In this document: in pieces, positions 19,525 to 29,689 of the stretch
Layout: the number at the start of each line of letters is the position of its first letter
Position numbering within the stretch: the first letter of the stretch is position 1
NCBI GenBank assembly: GCA_018969975.1
Contig: JAGWXI010000007.1
Coordinates: 1-55,560 of the forward strand
Length of the DNA stretch: 55,560 bases
DNA from: Burkholderiales bacterium
Lineage (GTDB): Bacteria; Pseudomonadota; Gammaproteobacteria; Burkholderiales; Burkholderiaceae_C
Reading direction: 5' to 3'
Made by a program: the position numbers and the translations under genes
Notes under the pieces: model-generated
The model's database searches: none
Told to the model about the DNA's origin: nothing
What the model saw: only the letters and a program-made list of their open reading frames with translations

Positions 19525-20378
19525 TTGTCATCGAATTTTCGCGCAAGCCATGCGGCAGCTTGTTGAGAATTTGGAAACCTTTGCGCCAGACGTTCTCCAA
19601 GGTTATTGAGCTCTGTATCGCTCTTGAGAGCACGCGCCAACAAAACACCAAGCCACAAACTAGCGGGGGTTGCTTGGGCGCTACTATTGATGTTGCCAAG
19701 CATTTGTCGGGCTTGGAAAGCATTCCCATCTTGCCAATCTAGCAAAGCCAATTCATAACGTGCAGTGGGGTCATTAGGCGAAAAGCTGAGGGCTTTTTCG
19801 AAACTATTGCGGGCCTGCACAGCTTGCTTGGAGCGAACCTGGCAAACCCCATTGACCAGCCATGTTTGACCTAATTGTCGGTATCCAGGTTGCGATAGTG
19901 CCATGGCGAATTGGTACTGGGCTGCAGCGTACTTGGCTTGCTGACACAAATACCAGCCGTAGTTGTGCAGTACGGCGCCCATTTCATCTCCAGAAGTCGA
20001 GACCCGCGCACCTAAACGCAGCGCTGTGTCAAAGCTTTGCTGCGCTAGCTCTAGGTTGTTAGCCCTTTGGTGAATCAATCCCAAGAGGCTGTAGGCTTGC
20101 GCAAAGTCAGGATCTATCTGCAGTGCGGCACGGGTCTCTTGCATCGCCGCATCCATTTGTTCTTGAGAGAAATAAGCACTCGCCAAAGTGATCCGGCGAA
20201 TAGCGCGTAAGCGCACTGAATCCGGTTCAGGTTGCGTTAATTGATCGACCTCGGCTTGGGAAATAGCGCGACTGCTGCAAGCCTGCATTTGCAAAACCAA
20301 CAAACAACTAGCTAATACTGTTAAGGCGAGTCGTAACCAAACTAAACCAGCTTTCAAATCGTGGGTGGCAGGTTTCAT
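19521..20378 (-). CDS. pilW: Type IV pilus biogenesis/stability lipoprotein PilW (PilF)
   Basis: A 285-residue lipoprotein (lipobox LQMQAC, Cys34) with TPR repeats ([62 protein letters not shown]). This is the PilF/PilW pilotin, which helps the secretin PilQ assemble in the outer membrane. The ATG at 20378 overlaps the rlmN stop (ATGA) and is preferred over an upstream in-frame start at 20471 that would lie deep in rlmN. Position between rlmN and rodZ matches other proteobacteria. Confidence 0.9.
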   Translation of the reverse strand: MKPATHDLKAGLVWLRLALTVLASCLLVLQMQACSSRAISQAEVDQLTQPEPDSVRLRAIRRITLASAYFSQEQMDAAMQETRAALQIDPDFAQAYSLLGLIHQRANNLELAQQSFDTALRLGARVSTSGDEMGAVLHNYGWYLCQQAKYAAAQYQFAMALSQPGYRQLGQTWLVNGVCQVRSKQAVQARNSFEKALSFSPNDPTARYELALLDWQDGNAFQARQMLGNINSSAQATPASLWLGVLLARALKSDTELNNLGERLAQRFPNSQQAAAWLARKFDDK

Positions 20379-21505
20379 GGGCTCACCTGCGTTAAGGGAA
20401 TAACCTTTTGCTTGGCCATACGGCTTTGCACTTGGGTGCGGTCTTTCACGTCGCCCGCAAGTTGTCCGCAAGCTGCGTCGATATCGTCGCCGCGGGTTTT
20501 ACGCACCGTGGTAACTATGCCTGCCTTGCTCAAAACATCCGCAAAGGCACTAACCGTTGCAGCGTTCGAACGGGTCAAACCTGACTCGGGAAACGGGTTG
20601 AACGGAATCAAATTGAACTTGGCGTGAATGCGTTTGTTTGGGTCGCGCGGCGACTGCACCAAATCGATCAGCGCTTGGGCGTGCTCGGGTTGGTCGTTCA
20701 CACCCTCCAACATGCAGTATTCGAAGGTGATGAAATCGCGGGGCGCATGGGCCAAATAACGACGGCAAGCATCCATCAGTTCGGCGATGGGGTATTTTTG
20801 GTTGAGCGGAACCAGTTGGTCACGCAAGGCATCTGATGGCGCATGCAGAGATACAGCCAATGCCACCGGGCAGTCTTCGCCCAAACGGTCAATCATGGGA
20901 ACCACGCCAGAGGTGGAAACGGTAACGCGACGACGCGATAGCCCATAGCCGTGGTCATCCAACATCGCGCGCAATGCAGGCACCAAGGCGCTGTAGTTTT
21001 GCAAGGGCTCGCCCATGCCCATCATCACCACATTGGAAATCACACGCTCATCGGTGTTGAATTCGCGCCGCAAAGTGTGCTCCGCAAACCAGAGTTGCGA
21101 CAAGATCTCTCCGCTGCTCAAGTTGCGGCTAAAGCCTTGATGGCCGGTCGAGCAAAACCGGCAACCAACAGCACAGCCGGCTTGCGAAGAAATGCACAGC
21201 GTGCCGCGTTCTTCACTCGGAATAAAAACGGTCTCTACCGCATCTCCAGCCCCGACATCGAACAGCCATTTGACGGTGCCGTCAGCTGAGTCATGTCGCG
21301 AGAGGGGTTTGAGGGGGGCAATATGCGCTGAGGTTTTGAGCTTTTCGCGCAGGCTTTTGGCCAAGTCTGACATGGCGTCAAAGTCTTGGGCACCTTTTTG
21401 GTGGATCCAACGAAAGAGCTGGGTGGCGCGAAAGCGTTTCTCTCCGAGTTGCTCACAAAAAACGGCCAAACCGTCGAGATCAAAGTCAAGCAGGTTGGCC
21501 GTCAT
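20375..21505 (-). CDS. rlmN: Dual-specificity RNA methyltransferase RlmN
   Basis: A 376-residue radical-SAM enzyme. The cluster cysteines are Cys111, Cys115 and Cys118 in [13 protein letters not shown], and the second essential cysteine is Cys346 in [11 protein letters not shown]. It methylates C2 of A2503 in 23S rRNA and A37 in some tRNAs. The gene lies 44 bases after ndk and overlaps pilW by 4 bases, so the ndk-rlmN-pilW-rodZ-ispG-hisS series is probably one transcript. Confidence 0.97.
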   Translation of the reverse strand: MTANLLDFDLDGLAVFCEQLGEKRFRATQLFRWIHQKGAQDFDAMSDLAKSLREKLKTSAHIAPLKPLSRHDSADGTVKWLFDVGAGDAVETVFIPSEERGTLCISSQAGCAVGCRFCSTGHQGFSRNLSSGEILSQLWFAEHTLRREFNTDERVISNVVMMGMGEPLQNYSALVPALRAMLDDHGYGLSRRRVTVSTSGVVPMIDRLGEDCPVALAVSLHAPSDALRDQLVPLNQKYPIAELMDACRRYLAHAPRDFITFEYCMLEGVNDQPEHAQALIDLVQSPRDPNKRIHAKFNLIPFNPFPESGLTRSNAATVSAFADVLSKAGIVTTVRKTRGDDIDAACGQLAGDVKDRTQVQSRMAKQKVIPLTQVSP

Positions 21506-21549
21506 GGGGTTGCAAGCGCAAGCGGGGCTTAGGCGCCGCCTATTGGCTT

Positions 21550-21969
21550 TTAGTAAACGTTCATTCCTGCGAAGAAGAACGCGATTTCAACTGCCGCTGT
21601 TTCAGGCGCGTCAGAGCCGTGGACGGCATTGGCGTCAATGCTGTCAGCAAAATCAGCGCGGATAGTGCCGGCAGCAGCCTTCTTGGGATCGGTAGCGCCC
21701 ATCAAGTCGCGGTTTTTGAGGATAGCGTTTTCACCTTCTAGCACGGTGATCATGACTGGGCCAGAGATCATGAATTCGACCAAATCTTTGAAGAAAGGAC
21801 GCTCTTTGTGCACGGCGTAAAAAGCCTCGGCTTCGCCACGTGACAAATGGGCCATGCGGGCAGCAGCGATTTTGAGGCCAGCGGCTTCAAAACGGGCATA
21901 AATCTGGCCGATCACGTTTTTAGCGACAGCGTCAGGTTTGATGATGGAGAGGGTACGTTGGGTGCTCAT
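21550..21969 (-). CDS. ndk: Nucleoside diphosphate kinase
   Basis: A 139-residue NDK of normal length. It starts [12 protein letters not shown], and the phosphohistidine His117 lies in [13 protein letters not shown]. It transfers the gamma phosphate of ATP to other nucleoside diphosphates. AGGAAAAG just upstream of the ATG is a plausible ribosome binding site. It heads the rlmN-pilW-rodZ-ispG group, after a 98-base gap from rluB, so a promoter probably lies in that gap. Confidence 0.97.
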   Translation of the reverse strand: MSTQRTLSIIKPDAVAKNVIGQIYARFEAAGLKIAAARMAHLSRGEAEAFYAVHKERPFFKDLVEFMISGPVMITVLEGENAILKNRDLMGATDPKKAAAGTIRADFADSIDANAVHGSDAPETAAVEIAFFFAGMNVY

Positions 21970-22067
21970 GCGGGTCTTTTCCTGTGAGGGTTTTATGGGA
22001 ACTTTTGGATGAAATTTTTAGCGTCTTTGTCCAAGCCCGCTATTTTAACCCGCATAAGGGGTTTGCC

Positions 22068-23246
22068 CTAGGATTTACGGGACTTTGGTTTGCCGACCAA
22101 ACCAGCCCTGAATGCTTTTTCACCTGCTTTTTTTCTTTGTCGTTCGACAACTAAGCTTTCAGCACCGATATAGCCCACCGAAGTCTTTAAAGGATCTGGC
22201 AAACCCTTGGAGGGTCGTGCACGCACCAATCGCTCTGGCCCGCTGGAACGCTCTTCTGGCGGACGCGGCAGTGAAGGACGAGGGCCAACGCTATTTCCGC
22301 GGCGACGACTGTTTGCGCGTTCGGTGCGGTTATCGCGACTGGGACCACTTTGGAGGGGCGCTTTAGCACCGGCAGCTTGCATCAAGGCGCGGATATCGTG
22401 CTCCCTGAGTTCTACAAAAGCCCCGCGTTTGAGGCCGCGCGGCAAGACCATGGCGCCATAGCGGATGCGAATCAAACGGCTGACCGCGTGACCCACTGCC
22501 TCAAACATACGGCGCACTTCGCGGTTACGTCCCTCAGAAATCGTTACCCGGTACCAGCAATTCGAACCTTCGCCACCGCCCTCTTCGATCGAGCCAAATT
22601 GCGCTAGACCGTCTTCCAAGGTAATTCCGTCGAGCAGGCTTTGTTTTTGTTCATTGCTAAGTTTGCCCAAGGAACGCACTGCATACTCCCGCTCCAAGCC
22701 AAAACGGGGGTGCATGAGTTGGTTGGCCAATTCGCCGGAACTAGTCAAGAGCAACAGGCCTTCGGTGTTCAAGTCGAGACGCCCTACTGATTGCCACTTG
22801 CCTTGGTAGAGGCGCGGTAAACGGCGAAATACGGTGGGACGGTTTTGTGGATCGTCATGCGTGACCACTTCACCCGCTGGCTTGTGATAGGCAATAACTC
22901 GGGGCGCAGGAGGCGCAATACGCACCTTGACCAATTTGCCGTTGACCTTGATTTGGTCCCCAAACTGCACCCGTTGCCCCACGTGCGCGGGCTCTTGGTT
23001 GACGGATACATGGCCATCGGCGATCAGGCGCTCCATCTCAATGCGAGAACCCATACCCGATTGGGCCAAGACCTTATGCAATTTCGGAGATTCTGCTTGG
23101 GGCAAGAGTACGCGCTTGAGTGGCGCTGCGTCTTCTTTGGCCAACTCCGCATCGAACTGGCCAGAAACGACGTCGGAGAACTCAATGCGGGAGACTTCTT
23201 CTTCGTCTGCTGGGACCAAAGGAAGATCTTTGGGATCAGGCGTCAT
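22068..23246 (-). CDS. rluB: Ribosomal large subunit pseudouridine synthase B
   Basis: A 392-residue RsuA/RluB-family synthase. An N-terminal S4 RNA-binding domain (about 58-115, [21 protein letters not shown]) precedes the catalytic domain with the active Asp in [15 protein letters not shown] and the [18 protein letters not shown] block. The family modifies U2605 of 23S rRNA. The N-terminal 50 residues are acidic, and the last 90 are an Arg/Pro/Ser/Lys-rich disordered tail seen in many beta-proteobacterial RluB proteins. It overlaps scpB by 11 bases. Confidence 0.93.
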   Translation of the reverse strand: MTPDPKDLPLVPADEEEVSRIEFSDVVSGQFDAELAKEDAAPLKRVLLPQAESPKLHKVLAQSGMGSRIEMERLIADGHVSVNQEPAHVGQRVQFGDQIKVNGKLVKVRIAPPAPRVIAYHKPAGEVVTHDDPQNRPTVFRRLPRLYQGKWQSVGRLDLNTEGLLLLTSSGELANQLMHPRFGLEREYAVRSLGKLSNEQKQSLLDGITLEDGLAQFGSIEEGGGEGSNCWYRVTISEGRNREVRRMFEAVGHAVSRLIRIRYGAMVLPRGLKRGAFVELREHDIRALMQAAGAKAPLQSGPSRDNRTERANSRRRGNSVGPRPSLPRPPEERSSGPERLVRARPSKGLPDPLKTSVGYIGAESLVVERQRKKAGEKAFRAGLVGKPKSRKS

Positions 23247-23871
23247 TGAACTTTTGATCGTTCTCTACCAATGCGCTTTCATCGTTGGAAGCGTCCTCGA
23301 TAGAAAGTTGCGCACTCTCGACTTGGGCATCTAACTGTGCAAATGCATTGGCTTGCGCCTGCGCGTTGTCATACACAGGCAATTGGTCAAGAGAAGCCAA
23401 ACCAAGGTCATCTAAAAATTGACGGGTAGTCGCAAACAAGGCGGGTCGGCCAACGGTTTCGCGGTGGCCGATGACTTCAACCCAGCCACGGTCTTCAAGT
23501 TGCTTGAGAACCAGCGAATTGATGGTGACGCCACGAATATCTTCTAAATCACCACGCGTGACTGGTTGGCGGTAGGCAATGATGGCCAAGGTTTCCATTG
23601 CTGCGCGAGTGTATTTAGGAGGCTTTTCGGGGTTAAGTCGGTCCAAAAAAGGACGCATCTCCGGGCGACTTTGAAAGCGCCAACCCGAAGCAACTTGTAC
23701 CAATTCGACCCCGCGTTGGGACCATTCGAGTTGCAACTCTTCGAGCAAGGTTTTAATGGTGTCGACGCCCAAGGCGTCATCGAACAACACGCATAACTCG
23801 CGCGGCTGAATGGGTTGGTGAGAGCAAATCAATGCGGTCTCTAGGACACGCTTGGCATCCGCGGTGTTCAT
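23236..23871 (-). CDS. scpB: Segregation and condensation protein ScpB
   Basis: A 211-residue ScpB made of two winged-helix domains, with the family blocks [39 protein letters not shown] and [18 protein letters not shown]. It joins ScpA and SMC in chromosome condensation. The last 40 residues are acidic. scpA is not adjacent. It overlaps rluB, a pairing common in many bacteria. The 139-base region upstream probably carries the promoter for scpB-rluB. Confidence 0.94.
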   Translation of the reverse strand: MNTADAKRVLETALICSHQPIQPRELCVLFDDALGVDTIKTLLEELQLEWSQRGVELVQVASGWRFQSRPEMRPFLDRLNPEKPPKYTRAAMETLAIIAYRQPVTRGDLEDIRGVTINSLVLKQLEDRGWVEVIGHRETVGRPALFATTRQFLDDLGLASLDQLPVYDNAQAQANAFAQLDAQVESAQLSIEDASNDESALVENDQKFNDA

Positions 23872-24010
23872 TGTGAAGTTTCCGGGGTTAATCTAGGGCA
23901 GAGCATGTAGGCTCAGCGCTTTCACAAGCGCGAGGGGGCATTCTAACCGAGGCGTATAACCGCCCTGGGGCTTATGAAAGGCTCAGCCAAAGCCATGAAA
24001 AATGCTTGCG
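23872..24010 (-). promoter_or_regulatory. scpB upstream region with perfect hairpin
   Basis: This 139-base non-coding gap between rluD and scpB contains GCGCTT-TCAC-AAGCGC (23916-23931), a perfect 6-bp stem with a 4-base loop, and, nearer rluD, a short GGCG/CGCC inverted repeat around TTATA. No T-run follows on either strand, so these are not classical terminators. I could not pick out a convincing sigma-70 promoter. The hairpin would lie in the scpB leader if transcription starts upstream of it. Confidence 0.35.
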
Positions 24011-25114
24011 TCACGTCTTGGCCAAGCCCGCTTCTAAGCCCAAATGTTTCAGTAACTCGCGTATATCTAAAGGGACAGGCGCCTCAAACTCCAAAGGCTT
24101 GCCAGAGATGGGGTGGATAAACCTGAGCCGATACGCATGCAGGGCCTGTCTGTTGATGCCCAGCTGCATTGGCCCCGCATACACGGCGTCACCCAACAAA
24201 GGATGGCCAATATGGGCCATGTGCACACGAATTTGGTGGGTACGCCCAGTGTGCAAGACGCAACGCACCAAGCAAGCCTCTTCTTGCGAACTCAGGCACT
24301 CAAAGGAAGTGTGGGCTGGTTTGCCAGGCAAACGCTCGAGATCAACAACCGCCATGCGCAAGCGGTTACGGTAGTCGCGTCCAATAGCCGCTTCGACTTC
24401 GCGCAGCAAATTAGTGGAGTTCCATTTGCGGTAGGCCACTGCCAAATATTCCCGATGTACATCTCGCTCAGCAATCATGGCGACCAAAGCGTCCATGGCT
24501 TTTCGGGTACGTGCCACCACCATCAAGCCGCTGGTATCTTTGTCTAATCGATGCACGATACCAGCGCGGGGCAACATTACGGCTTGCGAGTCCAAGGCTA
24601 ACAAGCCATTGAGCAAAGTTCCGTTCCAGTTACCTGGAGCAGGATGCACAACCAAGCCTGCTGGTTTGCTCAGTACCCGAAGGTCTGCGTCTTCGTAGAC
24701 AACATCCAGTGCAATCTCTTCTGGCTTAAAGGCTTGGCTTTGCGGCGTAGGCCGCAAAACAACTTGGTACTGCTCGCCAGAACGGACCTTGATAGATGGT
24801 TTGTGGATTAACCTTGCTGAAGGCATTACACAGTTAACGCAGCCTTCAGCTAAAAGTTGTTGTGCGTAACTACGCGAAAATTCAGGTAATAACTGTGCCA
24901 AAGCACGGTCCAAGCGCTCGCCATGCATTGAATTCGGAATCACCAAATCGCGTTGCTCTATTTCAGGGCCTTCGGCTAAATCAACGATGTCATCAGACAA
25001 TGCATCCAACTGCGCAAGCGGGGTAGTAGGCAGTATTGGAGCCGATAGAATGGGTTGAATTTGCTTCAAGAGGATGGCCTGTGGTGATAAGTTATAAATT
25101 ATCGGCTCTAGCAC
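24011..25114 (-). CDS. rluD: Ribosomal large subunit pseudouridine synthase D
   Basis: An RluA-family synthase of up to 367 residues. An S4 domain (MHGERLDRALAQLLPEFSRSYAQQLLAEG) is followed by the catalytic domain with Asp in GIVHRLDKDTSGLMVVAR and the GRTHQIRVHMAHIGHPLLGD block. It makes pseudouridines 1911, 1915 and 1917 in helix 69 of 23S rRNA. The start is uncertain: the GTG at 25114 has no ribosome binding site and lies inside the start of divergent bamD, and a TTG at 25069 is a possible alternative. The first 60 residues are not conserved. Confidence 0.92.
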   Translation of the reverse strand: MLEPIIYNLSPQAILLKQIQPILSAPILPTTPLAQLDALSDDIVDLAEGPEIEQRDLVIPNSMHGERLDRALAQLLPEFSRSYAQQLLAEGCVNCVMPSARLIHKPSIKVRSGEQYQVVLRPTPQSQAFKPEEIALDVVYEDADLRVLSKPAGLVVHPAPGNWNGTLLNGLLALDSQAVMLPRAGIVHRLDKDTSGLMVVARTRKAMDALVAMIAERDVHREYLAVAYRKWNSTNLLREVEAAIGRDYRNRLRMAVVDLERLPGKPAHTSFECLSSQEEACLVRCVLHTGRTHQIRVHMAHIGHPLLGDAVYAGPMQLGINRQALHAYRLRFIHPISGKPLEFEAPVPLDIRELLKHLGLEAGLAKT

Positions 25115-25887
25115 GATGTGTCAGCGTGGTGGGTGCGATTCTTTTAGGTGCGTGCGCCATTGAGAACGATCTCACCAAATCTTGGTCTGTCGATAAGCTC
25201 TACCAAGAAGCTAAAGACGAGCTTGCCGCTGGTGCCTACGACAAAGCCATTGGCTATTACGAAAAACTGGAGGGTCGCGCAGCCGGCACTGCAATCGCCC
25301 AGCAAGCCCAGCTTGACAAAGCTTGGGCGCAATATAAAACCAAAGAGCCGGTCCAAGCGGTGGCAACACTCGACCGATTCATGAAGTTGCATCCAGCAAG
25401 CCCTGCAATGGACTATGCGCTCTATCTCAAGGGTTTGGTCAATTTCAGTGAAGACCTGGGTTTATTTTCCTCTGTTACCGGTGAAGATGTGGCAGAACGC
25501 GATCCCAAGCAAGCTAAAGAATCCTTTGAGGCATTCCGTGAGTTAACACTTCGTTTTCCAAATTCAAAATACGCCTCCGATGCCAAGATGCGAATGGCGT
25601 TTATCAAAAATTCATTAGCACGTTCTGACGTCTATGTAGCGCGCTATTACTTCAAACGTGGAGCCTATGTTGCCGCTCTTAATCGCGCCCAAGCTGCAGT
25701 TCAGGAGTACCGCGATGTGCCAGCTGTCGAGGAAGCCTTGTTTTTGATGTACCAGTGCTATGACAAATTAGGGTTAGAACAATTGCGCAACGACACCCGT
25801 CGCGTTTTAGACAGCACCTACCCTGATAGCAAATTGCTCTACCCTGAGCGCCATAAAACTAAAAATCCTTGGTGGAAGCCTTGGTAA
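25081..25887 (+). CDS. bamD: Outer membrane assembly lipoprotein BamD
   Basis: A 268-residue lipoprotein with lipobox AILLGAC followed by TPR-like repeats (KLYQEAKDELAAGAYDKAIGYYEKLEGR, LDRFMKLHPASPAMDYALYLKGL, RFPNSKYASDAKMRMAFIKNSLA). BamD is the essential lipoprotein partner of BamA. The start is GTG at 25081 or the adjacent GTG at 25084; AAGAGGA at 25068-25074 gives proper spacing for both. It is divergent from rluD with little or no intergenic DNA and overlaps the convergent helicase gene by 29 bases. Confidence 0.94.
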   Translation: MVISYKLSALARCVSVVGAILLGACAIENDLTKSWSVDKLYQEAKDELAAGAYDKAIGYYEKLEGRAAGTAIAQQAQLDKAWAQYKTKEPVQAVATLDRFMKLHPASPAMDYALYLKGLVNFSEDLGLFSSVTGEDVAERDPKQAKESFEAFRELTLRFPNSKYASDAKMRMAFIKNSLARSDVYVARYYFKRGAYVAALNRAQAAVQEYRDVPAVEEALFLMYQCYDKLGLEQLRNDTRRVLDSTYPDSKLLYPERHKTKNPWWKPW

Positions 25888-27958
25888 CCAGGGACGCAAG
25901 ACTAGACTCCAATTCATCATGCGATTGCAGTTGGCGCATAGGTGGCATTGCCGAAAGCAACCGCTTGCCGTAACCAGTTGTAACAAGGCGGTTATCGCAC
26001 ACCACTAAAACACCCCTATCGGTCTCGCGACGGATCAACCGTCCTGCGCCCTGTTTGAGCGCAATGGCTGCTTCTGGTACAAAAAAGTCATTGAACGGAC
26101 TTCTGCCTTGTGCCTCAAGGCGTTTGCCGCGGGCTTCTACGATTGGATCGTTCGGTGGGGGAAATGGCAGTTTGTCAATAACCACTAATTGCAAAGCGTC
26201 TCCTGGGACATCAAATCCTTCCCAAAAAGTTGCGGAAGCGACCAAAACACAACCGCCTAGCTCTGCATCGGTTTGCTGAAAACGAGCCATCAATTGGCGC
26301 TTGGGCCATTCACCTTGCACCAAAACATCGATGCCTGCTCCCTCGAGTTGTTGTTTCATCGACTCCCCAATTGCGCGCAGAGCGCGCAAGGTAGTAGTTA
26401 AAACCAGTGTCTTACCCCCCAATATTCGTGCGGCATCGCTGGCTAACTTTGCAACTTGGCCACTGTGTGCAGGGTCATTGGGGCGCACCATCGTTCGGGG
26501 CACGTATATCGCTGCTTGATGGGGGTAGTCGAAAGGGCTCTCGACCCGAAGTACCTGCGCAGATTCCAATCCACATGGCTCTGTAAACCAACGCAATTGC
26601 GGTTCATCGCCCAAGGTCGCGGAGGTAAAAATCCATGCACGGGATTGGGCATCTGTCACATCCGGCCATGGTGATGTTGCAAACTGTTCATCTTCACTTT
26701 GTATGGATTCGTTTGTAGCAGTTTGGGAAGCCACCACAGCTTGCTTCAGAATGCGCTCTCTTACTGTGTCTGCAATATCTAAAGGGGCTTGCATTAATCG
26801 AATTTGCGAAGCAGATATGTCTAACCAACGAACAGTTTGCAACTGAGCAGTTGCTGCAAAAAGCGAAACACGTTGCATCACATCGTCCATACGCTCTTGC
26901 AAACGTAAAAAATCAGGAGCAACTTCGACCACCATCTCGAGTGATTGGACAATTGTTTCAGCCGCTTGGTAAATATCGCGCAATGCATGCTGCCACGCAT
27001 CGGGATCGATGCCTTCGGGAGATAACTGCGTCCAACGAAGTTTGGCAGTTGTAGGTCGTGGTCCCATGAGCAAGCGTAAATCGCGCGCACTTTTTTCCAG
27101 AAGTGCAGCCAAGCCTTGCCAATCCGCCAGACCACGCGCAAGTTGTAAACCGGTGGCCAATACATCACGGCTTAAATCTAATAACTGCGACGAACTGAGT
27201 TGTTGCCCTAAAAAATTCACACCTGTTTCATTGAGTTGGTGCGCCTCATCGAACACCACCACCCGCACACTAGGTAATAACTCGGCCATGCCCGACTCAC
27301 GCACTGCCAGATCGGCAAAAAATAAATGGTGGTTGATCACCACCACATCAGCAGCGAGGGCTTGCCTTCGGGCATTATTAACATGGCAGGACTTGAATGC
27401 AGGGCATGGAGCGCCAAGACAATTTTCGCGATTTGAGGTGATCCATGGAATCAATGCAGAGCGCTCGTCAAGTCCGGGTAATTCCGCTAAATCACCGGAG
27501 CGCGTCGTTAAAGCCCATTTTTCGACTTTCGCTAAAAGGTGCACCAAATGGCGCTCAGGTAAAACTGCCTCTTGGCGCGCCATTTGCAAACGGTGGATAC
27601 ACAAATAATTACTTCTGCCTTTGAGTAAGGCTAAACGGGCAGGCAAATGAAAAGCATTGATCAAACGCGGCAAGTCACGCGAAAACAATTGGTCTTGCAA
27701 GGCTTTGGTAGCGGTTGACAATAAAACACGCTCGCCGCTCAACAAAGCAGGCACTAAATAGGCGAAAGTTTTACCAACCCCGGTACCTGCCTCCACCACC
27801 AAACTGCCGCCTTGACTGATCACATCAGTCACCGCTAAAGCCATAGCAGTTTGACCCGATCGTGGTTGGAATTGCTGCGTTGCCTCGGACAATAAACTGC
27901 CAGATAAAAACGCTTCCAATACCCGTTCGCGCAAACCCAAAGGTTTATCCGTATGCAT
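25859..27958 (-). CDS. DinG/YoaA-type ATP-dependent DNA helicase with Fe-S cluster
   Basis: A 699-residue superfamily 2 helicase of the XPD/DinG group. It has Walker A EAGTGVGKT (56-64), four cysteines placed for a 4Fe-4S cluster (Cys120, 180, 185, 191), DEAH (237-240) and the C-terminal motifs GRLIRRETDRGVLVVCDNR. It unwinds 5'-overhang, D-loop or R-loop DNA and is expected to act in repair or replication-fork rescue. E. coli has two such paralogues, DinG and YoaA; the length and start QPRSGQTAMA look closer to YoaA. The 3' end overlaps bamD. Confidence 0.9.
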   Translation of the reverse strand: MHTDKPLGLRERVLEAFLSGSLLSEATQQFQPRSGQTAMALAVTDVISQGGSLVVEAGTGVGKTFAYLVPALLSGERVLLSTATKALQDQLFSRDLPRLINAFHLPARLALLKGRSNYLCIHRLQMARQEAVLPERHLVHLLAKVEKWALTTRSGDLAELPGLDERSALIPWITSNRENCLGAPCPAFKSCHVNNARRQALAADVVVINHHLFFADLAVRESGMAELLPSVRVVVFDEAHQLNETGVNFLGQQLSSSQLLDLSRDVLATGLQLARGLADWQGLAALLEKSARDLRLLMGPRPTTAKLRWTQLSPEGIDPDAWQHALRDIYQAAETIVQSLEMVVEVAPDFLRLQERMDDVMQRVSLFAATAQLQTVRWLDISASQIRLMQAPLDIADTVRERILKQAVVASQTATNESIQSEDEQFATSPWPDVTDAQSRAWIFTSATLGDEPQLRWFTEPCGLESAQVLRVESPFDYPHQAAIYVPRTMVRPNDPAHSGQVAKLASDAARILGGKTLVLTTTLRALRAIGESMKQQLEGAGIDVLVQGEWPKRQLMARFQQTDAELGGCVLVASATFWEGFDVPGDALQLVVIDKLPFPPPNDPIVEARGKRLEAQGRSPFNDFFVPEAAIALKQGAGRLIRRETDRGVLVVCDNRLVTTGYGKRLLSAMPPMRQLQSHDELESSLASLVTKASTKDF

Positions 27959-27998
27959 CAGTGGTCAGGGGTCTTGGGGGGGAATCAAGAAAAGCGAA

Positions 27999-28577
27999 TT
28001 ATTTGCCACGCACTGGAGAGGGCAAAGGATCGGCTGGTGCATTGGTTCGCTCTCGAACACGTCTTTCAGTATCTGCGCGGTGCTGATCAGCTTCTCGTTG
28101 TTTAGCATCGTAATTGGGACGGTTTTTGCCTTGATCAGCGTAGTCTTTTTTCTTTTGCTCTGTTCTCTCGAGCCTGTCTTTAGCAGCTTGCATAGCCTCT
28201 TGGCGTTGGTTGGCTGCATCTTGGAGTTGTTCGTCGCTGGTTTTTTCAGCCGTACGCTGAATCGATTCGAAAGCCTTGATTTGACGCTCAAGCGTATTGA
28301 ACTTGTTTTCTTCTTTTCGTAAAACTACAAGGGTCTCTAAACGTTTATCACGTGCTTTCAGTTGGCAACCAACCACATCAAAGCGTTGGTAGCAATCACG
28401 CATGGCTTTTTGATAAGTCGCTTCCATCTCATCACGCATTTTTTCTAACCGCAAGCTCTCCGCAAGCCTGTCTTCATCGGATGGAATATCAGAAGAGGAC
28501 AGTATTTGCCCGAAAGCCGAGTACGCCACAGATAAGTAGAAAAAAACTAAGACAGCGAAAAGCTTTGAAAATCTCAT
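27999..28577 (-). CDS. Unknown exported coiled-coil protein downstream of zapE
   Basis: I do not recognise this 192-residue protein. Residues 1-23 are a clear Sec signal peptide ending YSAFG. The mature part is almost entirely charged and helix-forming (Lys/Arg/Glu/Gln-rich from about 35 to 175), with two cysteines (DCYQRFDVVGCQL) 9 residues apart that could form a disulfide. The tail is Pro-rich and basic. It overlaps the zapE stop by 4 bases (ATGA), so it is probably co-translated with zapE. A periplasmic location is inferred; no function is proposed. Confidence 0.75.
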   Translation of the reverse strand: MRFSKLFAVLVFFYLSVAYSAFGQILSSSDIPSDEDRLAESLRLEKMRDEMEATYQKAMRDCYQRFDVVGCQLKARDKRLETLVVLRKEENKFNTLERQIKAFESIQRTAEKTSDEQLQDAANQRQEAMQAAKDRLERTEQKKKDYADQGKNRPNYDAKQREADQHRADTERRVRERTNAPADPLPSPVRGK

Positions 28578-29671
28578 GTCAATGCAGTGTTTACTACGCG
28601 TTTACCCAAGGCTAAAAATTCAGCGGATTGCATTTCGTGCAAGCGCGATACAGTTCGAACGAACTCGTGCGCTAGTGGGCCTTCTGTGTAGAGTTCTGCA
28701 GGAGGCACATCGGCTGACAAAATGAATTTCACATGCCGATCGTACAGAACATCTACTAACCATGTAAAGCGTCTTGCTTCAGAAGCTTTATTGACGGGCA
28801 TATAAGGCACATCACTTAGAAAAACCGTGTGAAACTGTGTGGCAATTTCTAAGTAATCGTTTTGTGAACGAGGCCCTCCACAAATATCTTTGAAATCAAA
28901 CCAAACGACGCCACCAGCGCGCCGACGCGCTTTGATTTGCCGGGATTCAATTTGCAAAATCGCTTCTTGGTCTTGGCATTCCGCCAATCGATTAAACGCT
29001 TCGGTCATTGCCAAATCCGCCTGCGGGCCAGCAGGGCAATGAAATAAATCCACCATCTCTAGGGTTTGACGACGATAGTCAGTTCCGTTGTCTACATTGA
29101 TGACTTCAAGCTTGTTGTTGAGGAGTTCAATGGCTGGAAAGATTCGGTCGCGATGCATACCCCCAGGGTAAAGATCATCTGGTTTGAAGTTAGAAGTTGT
29201 AATAAAGCCGACGCCGTGTTTGAAAAGTGAATCCAGCAACCTGTACAAAATCATGGCATCGGTGATGTCAGCGATATGAAATTCGTCAAAACAAATCAAT
29301 TTGAATTGCTTGGACATTTGTTCACCCAAAATATCTAAAGGGTCGGCATTGCCTTGTAATTCACGAAGCTCTCTATGCACTTCGCGCATGAATTCATGAA
29401 AATGGAGTCGGGTTTTACGTACCAAGGGGACAGCTTCATAAAAACAGTCCATTAAAAAACTCTTTCCCCTACCTACACCACCATACAGATAAACACCTTT
29501 AGGAATATCAGGATGGTTGATAATTTTTTTGAGGGAGTTTGAACGCTTTTCTTTGTAATAAGACCATTCGCTGGCACACCTCTCCAGCGCATCAATGGCT
29601 CGAAGTTGTGCAGGGTCGCTTGTAAAACCTCTAGCTTTAATTTCCTTTTGGTAATTTAGATAAACCGACAT
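28574..29671 (-). CDS. zapE: Cell division AFG1-like ATPase ZapE
   Basis: A 365-residue AFG1-type AAA+ ATPase: Walker A GGVGRGKS (64-71), Walker B LICFDEFHIADITDAMIL and the GVGFITTSNFKPDDLYPGG block that carries the sensor region. In E. coli, ZapE binds FtsZ at the constricting septum and destabilises its polymers, and is needed under low oxygen or heat. The ATG at 29671 begins the conserved MSVYLNYQ; an in-frame start at 29686 is also possible. It lies 18 bases after lpd on the same strand. Confidence 0.93.
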   Translation of the reverse strand: MSVYLNYQKEIKARGFTSDPAQLRAIDALERCASEWSYYKEKRSNSLKKIINHPDIPKGVYLYGGVGRGKSFLMDCFYEAVPLVRKTRLHFHEFMREVHRELRELQGNADPLDILGEQMSKQFKLICFDEFHIADITDAMILYRLLDSLFKHGVGFITTSNFKPDDLYPGGMHRDRIFPAIELLNNKLEVINVDNGTDYRRQTLEMVDLFHCPAGPQADLAMTEAFNRLAECQDQEAILQIESRQIKARRRAGGVVWFDFKDICGGPRSQNDYLEIATQFHTVFLSDVPYMPVNKASEARRFTWLVDVLYDRHVKFILSADVPPAELYTEGPLAHEFVRTVSRLHEMQSAEFLALGKRVVNTALT

Positions 29672-29689
29672 CTCAGATAGACACAAGCC

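Noticed and set aside
21506-21549. TAGGC-GCC-GCCTA inverted repeat between ndk and rlmN as a terminator
   Set aside because: The stem is short and no T-run follows in the direction of transcription; ndk-rlmN probably read through.
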